A stretch of DNA of 41,967 nt. Origin: Clostridia bacterium. Its GTDB lineage: Bacteria > Bacillota > Clostridia > Oscillospirales > CAG-272. Below are positions 32,709-41,967 of the stretch, piece by piece (the stretch's first letter is position 1; each line of letters opens with the position of its first letter). The position numbers and the translations under genes were made by a program. The notes under the pieces were generated by a model that saw nothing but the letters and a program-made list of their open reading frames with translations, did no database searches and was not told the DNA's origin. Where the stretch lies: positions 1 through 41,967 of the forward strand of contig JAFVZV010000167.1 of assembly GCA_017507985.1 (NCBI GenBank). Direction: 5' to 3'.

Positions 32709-33382
32709 GTCACGTTCTCCTTTCGTAAAAGCTCGGTTCTCCCCGCATCATTACACAAAAGATACAGCACATCCTGTTGCCGTGTCTTTTTCTTTTTGAG
32801 CAAAGCGTCCAGTCGTGTTTGATTCCAGCCGAGCAGCTTCATATTGTATTCATTCACCACGCCGTCGCTGACGAGCAGATGCATCATTCCTTCTCGCTTG
32901 ACTGAAAGTGAAAGATCCGAAGGCGTGGCAGGACGATGCTCTTCTTTGGGAATGACCGATAGTTGTCCGTTCTTTTCCAAAATAGCATACGCTACCTCGC
33001 AAGGGTCACCAATACCCTGCTGTCGCAGCCCTGCAAACAGCTCATCGATCGAAAGCCGATTGCGGAGTAGTTCCCCTTGATCCAGCCTGCCGTCACGGAT
33101 CAGCATACTAGGCGGTGCCTCAATCTTGCGTCGCAGACGCGGATGCCGCGAGAGCAAAAGAGCCATGCACACCTCCAACGTCAACAGCGTCACGATGGGC
33201 ACGATGGCGTGAAGCAGCGGTACGTCGGGATTTTCGATGGGCAGCGTCGCAATCTCGGAAAGCAACAGCGTCGTAATCAACTCTGACACCTCAAGCTGTC
33301 CGATCTGCCTCTTACCCATCAGCCGCATTGCTCCTGTGATCATCAGATAGATGAGCAACGTGCGAATAAATATAGTGATCAT
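32705..33382 (-). CDS. DUF421/YetF family membrane protein
   Basis: 225 aa. Three N-terminal helices (MITIFIRTLLIYLMITGAM, ISELITTLL-type segment, HAIVPIVTLLTLEVCMALLL) with the family motif RLMGKRQIGQLEVSELITTL. A cytoplasmic domain follows with PPSMLIRDGRLDQGELLRNR and LSIDELFAGLRQQGIG typical of YetF/YcaP. The start at 33382 has GGAGGTGG just upstream; the frame to 33409 is unsupported. YetF proteins are involved in spore envelope and germination in Bacillus (established for some paralogs); here they head the pair with DUF4363. Confidence 0.9.
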   Translation of the reverse strand: MITIFIRTLLIYLMITGAMRLMGKRQIGQLEVSELITTLLLSEIATLPIENPDVPLLHAIVPIVTLLTLEVCMALLLSRHPRLRRKIEAPPSMLIRDGRLDQGELLRNRLSIDELFAGLRQQGIGDPCEVAYAILEKNGQLSVIPKEEHRPATPSDLSLSVKREGMMHLLVSDGVVNEYNMKLLGWNQTRLDALLKKKKTRQQDVLYLLCNDAGRTELLRKENVT

Positions 33383-33437
33383 ACGCCACCTCCTGTCTAA
33401 CAATAACATACCCCGTTTGTCTCCTCTTATACGGCAG

Positions 33438-33468
33438 CAAAAACGAGCAGTACCCTTGCACTGCTCGT
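33438..33468 (-). terminator. Rho-independent terminator of the 198-aa lipoprotein
   Basis: Perfect 9-bp arms (33443-33451, 33460-33468), an 8-base loop and a minus-strand TTTTTGC tract. Confidence 0.72.
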
Positions 33469-33484
33469 TTGTGTTTAATTTGCT

Positions 33485-34081
33485 TTATTTTTCAACGCCT
33501 TTGAGCGTCTCCAGTACCGTCGACACTAACTTCGCATCGGAAGCAACCTCGGTCACGGTTATCGTGTAGGTTCTGTCTCCCAGCGTTGTAACATACTGTG
33601 TCTGCTTCATCGTCGCGGTGTCGTTCTTGGTATTATGGCTGATCTGAACGATATTCAAACCGTTGGTCTTGGTCTTTTGGATCTTAACGTTGCTGACAGT
33701 CAGTCCCATAGATTCATACGCAGGCTTGAACATACTGTTAAACGATTCTATTGTCAGATCATCATACATATTGGTTTTAGGCTCATAAACGACGGTGATG
33801 TTATTGCCGTTCGTCCCCGTCAAGATGACAACAGAACCGTTCTGCTTGGTCCAATTTTTCGGATACGCAAACGAGATCTTGCCATCATCATACACCACAT
33901 AGTCCTCGGGGATCACGATGTCCTTCTGATCTTCCCCTTCTTCTTGCTTCTTGTCGTCTTCATTCTCGCCCTGTTGTGTGTCGTTTGGCTTTTGGTCATT
34001 CGGCGTGTTGCAAGAAGCGAACGTAAAGGTACAGCCGATCAACAGCAATAGCGCGAGCAGCGCGCAAAGAATTTTTTTCAT
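33485..34081 (-). CDS. Lipoprotein with PsbP/DcrB-like domain
   Basis: 198 aa. Signal peptide MKKILCALLALLLLIGCTFT with lipobox FASC (lipidated Cys24), then a charged linker (EDDKKQEEGEDQKDIVIPED). The globular part (residues ~75-198: VVYDDGKISFAYPKNWTKQN, GLNIVQISHNTKN, TKTYTIT-like strands, LVSTVLETLKGV) has the alternating strands of the Mog1/PsbP-like fold common in exported Firmicutes proteins. The role is unknown. The ATG at 34081 follows GGAGGAAC; a longer frame to 34261 is unsupported. No partner gene. Confidence 0.8.
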   Translation of the reverse strand: MKKILCALLALLLLIGCTFTFASCNTPNDQKPNDTQQGENEDDKKQEEGEDQKDIVIPEDYVVYDDGKISFAYPKNWTKQNGSVVILTGTNGNNITVVYEPKTNMYDDLTIESFNSMFKPAYESMGLTVSNVKIQKTKTNGLNIVQISHNTKNDTATMKQTQYVTTLGDRTYTITVTEVASDAKLVSTVLETLKGVEK

Positions 34082-34448
34082 AATGATGTTCCTCCGTTTT
34101 TTATTTGAATTTATATACCATAAGGACTTGCGCTGCAAGTCCGCATGACCTATGAAAATGATATCATTTGCGAACACGCGCTGATCATACCATGCAGATA
34201 CGCGCATCCGAAAAAGCAAGGCAGATATGAGCAGAAAAAAGCAAACAAGGCAACAACCCACTAACAGAAAAGCACACCGATAAGAAACAAAACAATATGT
34301 ATTTTTCTCGTAGCCTTCCTTTCGCTGTCATATCACATTAATAATACGATACGTCCACAGAAAAAGCAACAGCATTTTGAAAAATTTATAAAAAAATAAA
34401 TTCCAGCAACGCAATTCTGAAAAAAGCAAGAAAAATACACATCCACCG
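34082..34448. other. AT-rich intergenic region with two palindromes
   Basis: No gene is supported in the 432 bases between the lipoprotein and the mannosidase. A perfect 8-bp hairpin with a 3-base loop (34124-34131/34135-34142) lies in the 5' untranslated side of the lipoprotein. A 14-base perfect palindrome AAATGATATCATTT is at 34156-34169. The remainder is AT-rich, with A-runs near 34376-34430, and leads into the mannosidase promoter. Confidence 0.6.
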
Positions 34449-34477
34449 TTGCAATTCTTACTGTTTTCTGCTACAAT
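34449..34477 (+). promoter_or_regulatory. Sigma-A promoter of the alpha-mannosidase
   Basis: TTGCAA (34449-34454), 17-base spacer, TACAAT (34472-34477), 36 bases before the ATG. Confidence 0.72.
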
Positions 34478-34513
34478 AGAAGCAACCATCCTTTTGTTGA
34501 AAGGAGCCTGATT

Positions 34514-37219
34514 ATGGCTGATACGAAAGCATACGATATTCACCTGCTGTCCAACTCTCACTGGGACCGCGAATGGTATATGTCACACGAACAATATCTC
34601 GCCCGTCTGGTGCCGCTGATGGACCGACTGGTCGACATTATGAAAACGCAACCCGATTACACCTTCGTCATGGACGGTCAGTACGCCATGCTCGAGGACT
34701 ATCTCGTCATTCGCCCCGAGGCGACCGAGAGCATCAAGGCATGGATGGCCGAGGGCAGACTTAAGGTCGGTCCTTGGTATACCCAACCCTTGGAAACCCT
34801 CATCTCGGGCGAGGCCATGATCCGTAACCTCCAGCACGGCATTGCCGAGACAGAAAAGCTGGGACCGGTCATGCGGGTCAGCTATGAGATCGACGAGTTT
34901 GGTCACGCCTCGCAAACGCCCCAGATTCTGCAGGGCTTTGGCATTTCGGGTGCAATCGCCTGGCGCGGCCTGCCCAAGAACAGCCGCAGTGCCGTTAAAT
35001 GGCAATCTCCCGACGGCAGTGCCGTCACGCTGTTTTATTCCAACGATGGCTATGGCGAGGCAACCGCACTTCCCTCGTGCGAGGACGACTTTATCGAAAC
35101 CGTCGACGGTGATGATATCAAGCGAGCAGGACTTCGCTCTCGCGTTGAGAGCCTGCGTCGTCTGCGCGAGCCCAACGCCGACACAACGCATCTGCTTTGG
35201 CTCAATGGCATCGACCATTCCTGGGCACAGCCCGATATTCTCTCCGTCATCGACCGTGTCAATGCCCTGTATCCCGACCTGCGCGTCAAGCAAGACACGC
35301 CCGAGGGCTTTACCGCTGCCGTCGAGCGCGACTACGCGGAGCGCGGCCTTGAAATGACCACTGTTCATGGCGAGCTCATGTATACTCGAGAGGACGTGTT
35401 GGAATCAACCCACGCCTGCCATCCTGTCCAGAAGAAGGCCAACTACGACACCGAAAATCTGCTGGAGCACTCGCTCGAGCCTCTTTGTGCAATGGCTTGG
35501 CTTCAGGGTGAGGCTTACCCTGACTGGGCAATCAAGCGCGCCTGGAGATACGTATTGGAAAACCACGCGCACGATTCTCTTGGCTGCACCTCGGTCGATG
35601 AAGTGTTCGAGGAGGTCATGACGCGCTACCGCTCCGCCGCCTCGCTTGCCGAGTTGACAATTCAGGAGTCTTTGCGCGGCCTCATGGCACACGGCGACCG
35701 CTCGCCCGCTATGTATCTGTTCAACCCGACTTCGACGCCTATGCGTGGTGTCGTTCCTTTCTCGTTTGATATTCCCCGCGGTTTTGGCAATGCCAACTTC
35801 CATCTGACCGATGAGAACGGAACGGTCATTCCTCACGTTCTGCTTGAAAAGGACGACGTGCAGGATGTGCGCTACAATCCTCGTCTCGGTCATCCCACTC
35901 GCACGCCTGCAACCTACGTTTCAGGTCTTGTGTACGCCGACAGCATTCCTGCCATGGGATATATTCGCTTGAACTTCGTACAAGGAAATCCCCTCTCGCG
36001 TTGCAAGCGAAATCTGGAGCCTTACTATTTCGTATCTGCCCCCGCCACCATGGAAAATGAGCATCTGCGCATCACCATCAACCCAAACGGCACCTTCGAT
36101 CTCTTGGATAAGATCACGGGTAAGACCTATCCCTCTCAGCTGCTCCTTGAGGACAGCGGCGATGCCGATAACTGCTACGTCCACATAACACCCTTCAACG
36201 ATCGCCGCACCTATCTCTCAACGGCCAATGCCGCCTCGGTGCGAATGCTGTACGACACCCCCTTGGGCGCCGCCTTTGAAATTGCCCAGACGCTTACCAT
36301 CCCCGATGGCCTGAAGGACAATCGCTCCCGTCGCGCTGACCTTGTCGGCAGCGTAGAAGTCACCGCCGTGCTGACACTGACAAAGGACGCTCGCCGCATC
36401 GATATCAAGCTGACGGTCAATAACCACGCCCGCAACCACCGCCTGCGCGCCCTCTTCCCCACCTATCTGGAAAAGGCAACGCTCTCGCGCAGCGGTCAGC
36501 CCTTTGATACCGTCGAGCGCACCATCCATAAGGAGCTCGACCTTGAGTTGCACGAGCAACCCTATCCCACCGCCCCCATGCAGGACTTCTGCGACGTTAC
36601 GGGCGAGAACTGCGGTCTGACCGTTGCCGCCGCAGGCATTTACGAATACGAGTGCACCGACAATCGCTCACGCGCTCTTGCCTTGACACTGCTACGCGCC
36701 ACCGAAATGATCGATGTGGGCGCCTTCGCCAACCCACGCTACGTCATGCATAAGGGTCAGACACTCGACACCCCCATCACCTATACTCTTTCTCTCATTC
36801 CTCACGGTTGCGATCCCGCCGAGGCACGACCTCATGTCACACAAGCTTTGCTCACCCCCATGTGCGTTCTCAATCGTCAGAGCGAGGTGTCTGTTATGAC
36901 TGATTATATCTCTCCCGCCTCCGACCTGCCCAATGTCGGCAGTGCCTTGACGCTGACAGCAGATGGTGACATTGAAATCACCGCCTTCAAAAAGGCATAT
37001 CACCGCGACACCCTCATCATTCGCTTGCTCAATCGAGGCAAGACCGCATCGCAGGGTACACTTCGCGTCGGTACGACGGCCATGACCCCCACAGCCGCCT
37101 ACGAGACCAATTTGGCCGAGGACAGACTCCGCGAGCTGTCACTGGCAGACGGAACTCTACCCTTTGATCTGCGCCCCTGTGGTCTTCTTACACTGGAATT
37201 CGAGATGAAAAAAATCTAA
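34514..37219 (+). CDS. GH38 alpha-mannosidase
   Basis: 901 aa, full length. It removes alpha-linked mannose from glycans in the cytoplasm; no signal peptide is visible. The GH38 catalytic domain opens DIHLLSNSHWDREWYMSHEQ with metal ligands His16 and Asp18. The nucleophile is Asp127 in SYEIDEFGHASQTPQI. WLNGIDHSWAQPDI and ENHAHDSLGCTSVDEV carry further site residues, followed by the beta-rich mannosidase C-terminal domain. The ATG has AAAGGAG upstream. It is monocistronic, with its own promoter and a strong palindromic terminator. No transporter lies next to it. Confidence 0.92.
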   Translation: MADTKAYDIHLLSNSHWDREWYMSHEQYLARLVPLMDRLVDIMKTQPDYTFVMDGQYAMLEDYLVIRPEATESIKAWMAEGRLKVGPWYTQPLETLISGEAMIRNLQHGIAETEKLGPVMRVSYEIDEFGHASQTPQILQGFGISGAIAWRGLPKNSRSAVKWQSPDGSAVTLFYSNDGYGEATALPSCEDDFIETVDGDDIKRAGLRSRVESLRRLREPNADTTHLLWLNGIDHSWAQPDILSVIDRVNALYPDLRVKQDTPEGFTAAVERDYAERGLEMTTVHGELMYTREDVLESTHACHPVQKKANYDTENLLEHSLEPLCAMAWLQGEAYPDWAIKRAWRYVLENHAHDSLGCTSVDEVFEEVMTRYRSAASLAELTIQESLRGLMAHGDRSPAMYLFNPTSTPMRGVVPFSFDIPRGFGNANFHLTDENGTVIPHVLLEKDDVQDVRYNPRLGHPTRTPATYVSGLVYADSIPAMGYIRLNFVQGNPLSRCKRNLEPYYFVSAPATMENEHLRITINPNGTFDLLDKITGKTYPSQLLLEDSGDADNCYVHITPFNDRRTYLSTANAASVRMLYDTPLGAAFEIAQTLTIPDGLKDNRSRRADLVGSVEVTAVLTLTKDARRIDIKLTVNNHARNHRLRALFPTYLEKATLSRSGQPFDTVERTIHKELDLELHEQPYPTAPMQDFCDVTGENCGLTVAAAGIYEYECTDNRSRALALTLLRATEMIDVGAFANPRYVMHKGQTLDTPITYTLSLIPHGCDPAEARPHVTQALLTPMCVLNRQSEVSVMTDYISPASDLPNVGSALTLTADGDIEITAFKKAYHRDTLIIRLLNRGKTASQGTLRVGTTAMTPTAAYETNLAEDRLRELSLADGTLPFDLRPCGLLTLEFEMKKI

Positions 37220-37234
37220 ATTTCAACAAAAAAA

Positions 37235-37267
37235 GAGAGAGTCGAAATTTCGACTCTCTCTTTTTTT
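37235..37267. terminator. Bidirectional terminator between mannosidase and rpoC
   Basis: 26-base perfect palindrome (37235-37260) flanked by T7 on the plus strand and A-rich sequence that reads TTTTTTTG on the minus strand. It serves both convergent genes. Confidence 0.88.
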
Positions 37268-37272
37268 GTTTA

Positions 37273-40200
37273 TTATTCAGCTTGAGCAACAACAGAGGCG
37301 AATTCGCCGTCCAACAGCTCATCTGCATCTTCAGATTCTTCATTGCGCTTGACCTCGATACCACGGTAGCAAGCCAGACCCGTACCTGCGGGAATGAGCT
37401 TACCGATGATAACGTTCTCCTTCAAGCCGCACAGATGGTCGACCTTACCGCAGATTGCCGCCTCGGTGAGTACCTTGGTGGTCTCCTGGAAGGACGCTGC
37501 CGACATGAACGAGGTGGTCTGCAACGATGCCTTGGTGATACCCAACAGAACAGGGCTACCAACAGCGGGCTTGAGGGCATCCTCACCGGCATTGACACGA
37601 GCCTCGATGGCATTGTTTGCCTCCTCAAGCTCCATAATGTCGACCAGTGCACCCTGCAACAGATCCGTGTCACCGTTGTCTTCAATGCGCATCTTGCGCG
37701 TCATCTGACGAGCGATGATCTCGATATGCTTATCGTTTACGTCACAAGACTGCGAACGGTAAACGCGCTGAATCTCCTTGATGATATATTCATAAACGGC
37801 ATTCAGACCCAGAATACGCATAATATCTGCAGGGGCCTTGTTACCGTCTGTCAGGCCTTGACCGCGAACAACATGATCGCCGTCCAAAATCGCCAAACGC
37901 ATACCATAAGGAATGACGTACTTGACCAGCTCACCCGTTTCCTCGGAGTGAATGTGAACCTCGTTGATACCGGGCATCTCGCCGACCTGAATGCGGGCCA
38001 CACCCGAATGCTCGGTCATAATGGCCGGCTTCTTGGGCTGACGAGCCTCAAACAGCTCTTCGACACGAGGCAGACCCTGGGTAATATCCGAACCTGCGAC
38101 ACCACCGGAGTGGAAGGTTCTCATGGTCAACTGGGTACCGGGCTCACCGATGGACTGCGCCGCGATGATACCGACAGCCTCACCGACGTTAACAGGCAAG
38201 CCGGAAGCCAGGTCAGCACCGTAGCAACGAGCACAGATACCGTCCTTGGCATGGCACTGAATGACTGTACGGATATATACCTTGTCGATGCCTGCCTTAA
38301 CGATGGCAGCTGCCTGTTCCTCGGAAATCATCTCGTCATCGCCGACGATAACCTCACCCGTGGTGGGATTGACGACCTCGCCGATGGTGTAACGACCAAC
38401 GATACGGTCCTCAAGAGATTCAAGTACGTTCTTATCCTTTTCATCTACGATGGCGTTGACCCAAGCACCCTTGGTCGTATCACACTTTTCTTCGCGGATA
38501 ATAACGTTGTGCGAAACGTCAACAAGACGACGAGTCAGATAACCCGAGTCTGCGGTACGAAGTGCGGTATCGGACAGCGATTTACGCGAACCCTTTGCAC
38601 CCATGAAGTACTCGAGGATCTTCATACCTTCGCGGAAGTTGGACTTAATGGGAATTTCGATGGTCTTACCGTCGGTTGAGAACATAAGCCCTCGCATACC
38701 TGCCAGCTGACGCATCTGAGCGATCGAACCACGGGCACCGGAATCAGACATGATCTTAATGGGGTTATAGGTGGAGAAGCTGTTTTGCAGCGCCGCCGTA
38801 ACATCCCCCGTCGTTTGCTCCCAGATTTTGATAACGTTGTTATAGCGCTCTTCCTCAGACAGCTCACCGCGCAGATAGTGCTTGAAGATGATATCGACCT
38901 TCTTTTGCGCCTCTGCCAAATATGCGGGCTTTTCCTTGGGGATGGTCATGTCGTATACCGAGATGGAGAAGGAGGCACGGGTCGAATACTTGTAGCCCAT
39001 TTCCTTGATCGCATCCAGCATCTGTGCACACTCTGCCGCACCGTGCTTCTTGATACAGAAGTCGATGATCTGACCGAGCTGCTTCTTTTTGGTTACAAAT
39101 TCGATTTCCAGCTTGAACGCATTTTCGGGGTTCGAGCGATCGACAAAGCCCAGATCCTGAGGAATAGGCTGGTTGAAGATCAAGCGCCCCAACGTTGTTT
39201 CGATGATCTTGTAGCGAACAACACCGTCGATCTCCTTAGAAACACGAACCTTACAAAGCGCATGCAAGCCGAGCTCGCCGTTGGTGTATGCCATCAGCGC
39301 CTCATTGTAATCGCGGAAGTAGTGCCCCTCACCCGGCTCGCCCTCCTTGAGCATGGTCAGGTAGTACGAACCCAGGATCATATCCTGCGAAGGAACCGTA
39401 ACGGCACGACCGTTCATGGGCTTGAGCAGGTTGTTTGCGGAGAGCATGAGGAATCTTGCCTCAGCCTGTGCCTCTGCGGACAGAGGAACGTGTACAGGCA
39501 TCTGGTCACCGTCGAAGTCAGCGTTAAATGCAGGACATACCAGCGGGTGCAGCTTGATGGCACGGCCTTCAACCAGCACGGGCTCGAACGCCTGAATGGA
39601 CAGACGGTGCAGTGTAGGTGCACGGTTCAGAAGCACGGGGTGCTCCTTGATAACGTTCTCGAGAGCATCCCAAACGCAGGAGTTCTCGTATGCCTTGTCA
39701 ATCTTCTTCTGTGCATCCTTGACGTTGGTAGCCTTTTGCATCTCGACCAGTCTCTTAATAACAAAGGGCTTGAACAGCTCGATCGCCATTTCCTTGGGCA
39801 GACCGCACTGATAGATTTTGAGGTTAGGACCAACAACGATAACCGAACGACCGGAATAGTCAACACGCTTACCGAGCAGGTTCTGACGGAAGCGACCCTG
39901 CTTACCTCTGAGCATTTCAGAGAGCGACTTCAAGGGTCTGTTGGACGCGCCCGTAACAGGCTTACCGCGGCGACCGTTGTCGATCAGAGCATCAACAGCC
40001 TCCTGCAGCATTCTCTTTTCGTTACGCACCACGATCTCAGGGGTGCGGATCTCGAGCAACTTTTTCAAACGGTTGTTACGGCTGATGACACAACGGTACA
40101 GCTCGTTCAAGTCGGAACAAGCAAAGCGGCCGCCGTCCAGCTGAACCATAGGACGAATATCCGCAGGCAGAACGGGAACAACGTCCAGAATCATCCAATC

Positions 40201-40875
40201 CAAACGGTTACCCGACTTGCGGAAGGCCTCAACAACCTCCAGACGCTTAATGATGCGCGTCTTTTTCTGACCGGTCGCGGTGACCAGGTCAGTTTTGAGC
40301 TCATGCGACAGTGCCTCGATATCGATGCTCTGCAGCAGCTCCTTGATCGCTTCCGCGCCCATACCGACGCGGAATGCATTTGCATACATTTCACGGTATT
40401 CCTCAAGCTGCTTTTCGGACAGCACCGTGCCCTTTACCAGGGGCGTCGTACCGGGATCCAGCACAACGTTCTCGGCAAAGTACAGCACCTGCTCGAGCAG
40501 CTTGGGGGAAATATCCAGAATCAGTGCCATGCGAGAGGGGATCGCCTTGAAATACCAGATGTGAGACACCGGGCAAGCAAGCTCAATATGACCCATACGC
40601 TCACGACGCACCTTCTTGGTGGTTACGTCAACGCCGCACTTTTCGCACTTGATGACTTCCTTGGTGTGCGAGTTCTTATACTTGCCGCACATACAAGCGC
40701 CATCCTTAGTCGGACCAAAAATACGCTCGCAGAACAAGCCTCCGACTTCTGCCTTGAGGGTTCTGTAATTGATGGTCTCCGGCTTGGTTACTTCACCATA
40801 GGACCACTCACGGATCATCTCCGGAGAGGCAAGACCGATTTTAATCGAAGAAAATTCGTTACGCTCTACAGCCAT
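37273..40875 (-). CDS. rpoC: DNA-directed RNA polymerase subunit beta'
   Basis: 1200 aa, typical for Firmicutes. The Zn-binding site is at residues ~60-80 ([20 protein letters not shown]). The active-centre motif [16 protein letters not shown] supplies the three Mg2+-binding Asp. [38 protein letters not shown] (bridge-helix region), and [20 protein letters not shown] (trigger-loop region) are intact. The protein ends in an acidic tail. The ATG at 40875 follows GGAGTG, 18 bases after rpoB. Complete and uninterrupted. Confidence 0.98.
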   Translation of the reverse strand: MAVERNEFSSIKIGLASPEMIREWSYGEVTKPETINYRTLKAEVGGLFCERIFGPTKDGACMCGKYKNSHTKEVIKCEKCGVDVTTKKVRRERMGHIELACPVSHIWYFKAIPSRMALILDISPKLLEQVLYFAENVVLDPGTTPLVKGTVLSEKQLEEYREMYANAFRVGMGAEAIKELLQSIDIEALSHELKTDLVTATGQKKTRIIKRLEVVEAFRKSGNRLDWMILDVVPVLPADIRPMVQLDGGRFACSDLNELYRCVISRNNRLKKLLEIRTPEIVVRNEKRMLQEAVDALIDNGRRGKPVTGASNRPLKSLSEMLRGKQGRFRQNLLGKRVDYSGRSVIVVGPNLKIYQCGLPKEMAIELFKPFVIKRLVEMQKATNVKDAQKKIDKAYENSCVWDALENVIKEHPVLLNRAPTLHRLSIQAFEPVLVEGRAIKLHPLVCPAFNADFDGDQMPVHVPLSAEAQAEARFLMLSANNLLKPMNGRAVTVPSQDMILGSYYLTMLKEGEPGEGHYFRDYNEALMAYTNGELGLHALCKVRVSKEIDGVVRYKIIETTLGRLIFNQPIPQDLGFVDRSNPENAFKLEIEFVTKKKQLGQIIDFCIKKHGAAECAQMLDAIKEMGYKYSTRASFSISVYDMTIPKEKPAYLAEAQKKVDIIFKHYLRGELSEEERYNNVIKIWEQTTGDVTAALQNSFSTYNPIKIMSDSGARGSIAQMRQLAGMRGLMFSTDGKTIEIPIKSNFREGMKILEYFMGAKGSRKSLSDTALRTADSGYLTRRLVDVSHNVIIREEKCDTTKGAWVNAIVDEKDKNVLESLEDRIVGRYTIGEVVNPTTGEVIVGDDEMISEEQAAAIVKAGIDKVYIRTVIQCHAKDGICARCYGADLASGLPVNVGEAVGIIAAQSIGEPGTQLTMRTFHSGGVAGSDITQGLPRVEELFEARQPKKPAIMTEHSGVARIQVGEMPGINEVHIHSEETGELVKYVIPYGMRLAILDGDHVVRGQGLTDGNKAPADIMRILGLNAVYEYIIKEIQRVYRSQSCDVNDKHIEIIARQMTRKMRIEDNGDTDLLQGALVDIMELEEANNAIEARVNAGEDALKPAVGSPVLLGITKASLQTTSFMSAASFQETTKVLTEAAICGKVDHLCGLKENVIIGKLIPAGTGLACYRGIEVKRNEESEDADELLDGEFASVVAQAE

Positions 40876-40893
40876 TCTTCTTACACTCCCTTA

Positions 40894-41967
<1,074 letters not shown>

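Overview
The window reads as chromosomal DNA of an anaerobic, spore-forming Clostridia-type Firmicute, perhaps a gut Oscillospirales or Christensenellales relative (inference). The basis is a cotJA-cotJB-cotJC-like spore coat operon, spoVG, HPr kinase/phosphorylase, a DUF421/DUF4363 membrane pair, strong AGGAGG ribosome sites, sigma-A promoters with 17-base spacers, and a fermentative fumarase plus malic enzyme pair. The genetic code is standard. No tRNA, rRNA, CRISPR array, integrase or transposase is visible.

Layout. 1-2851 (minus): an operon of alpha/beta hydrolase, TetR repressor, flavin-reductase-like protein with a PCP_red-like tail, and a NAD(P)-binding NmrA-like protein (cut by the window edge). 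It runs from a consensus promoter with an operator-like palindrome at the start site. 2937-5695 (minus): a four-helix membrane protein, then histidine kinase, OmpR-type regulator and GNAT acetyltransferase. 5751-6306 (plus): an HdeD-like membrane protein. 6258-7745 (minus): the cotJ operon with a truncated cotJC and Cys/Gly-rich extensions on the other two proteins. 7862-9274 (minus): murC. 9461 (plus): spoVG. 9930-11533 (minus): diacylglycerol-kinase-like protein and phosphodiesterase. 11670 (plus): a PpiC/PrsA-like lipoprotein. 12760-13851 (minus): three small unrecognised genes. 13878 (plus): hprK.

14941-21867 (minus): a compact phage packaging and head module, in the order terS, terL, a hub-like protein, portal, scaffold, coat, connector-like protein. 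No integrase, tail, lysis or replication genes flank it. The portal carries an in-frame TAA and terL a frameshift, so it is either a decaying prophage remnant or a retained cassette with recent damage or sequencing errors. 22020-24182 (minus): a sugar isomerase and a Gfo/Idh/MocA dehydrogenase.

24286-24844: a 559-base non-coding element bounded by about 50-base imperfect terminal inverted repeats and filled with at least six strong hairpins. It is the most unusual object in the window and fits a MITE-like repeat or a large structured RNA.

24878-27577 (plus): fumC and an NAD-malic enzyme (malate metabolism). 27586-29603 (minus): a collagen-repeat lipoprotein. 29650-31956 (minus): acyl-CoA synthetase-like protein and MarR regulator behind a promoter that overlaps an 18-base palindrome. 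31996-32373 (plus): DUF1294. 32334-33382 (minus): DUF421 and DUF4363. 33485 (minus): a lipoprotein. 34449-37267 (plus): GH38 alpha-mannosidase. 37273 to the end (minus): rpoC and partial rpoB. rpoB shows a one-base frameshift in a homopolymer, which suggests the assembly has indel errors; the terL frameshift should be judged in that light.
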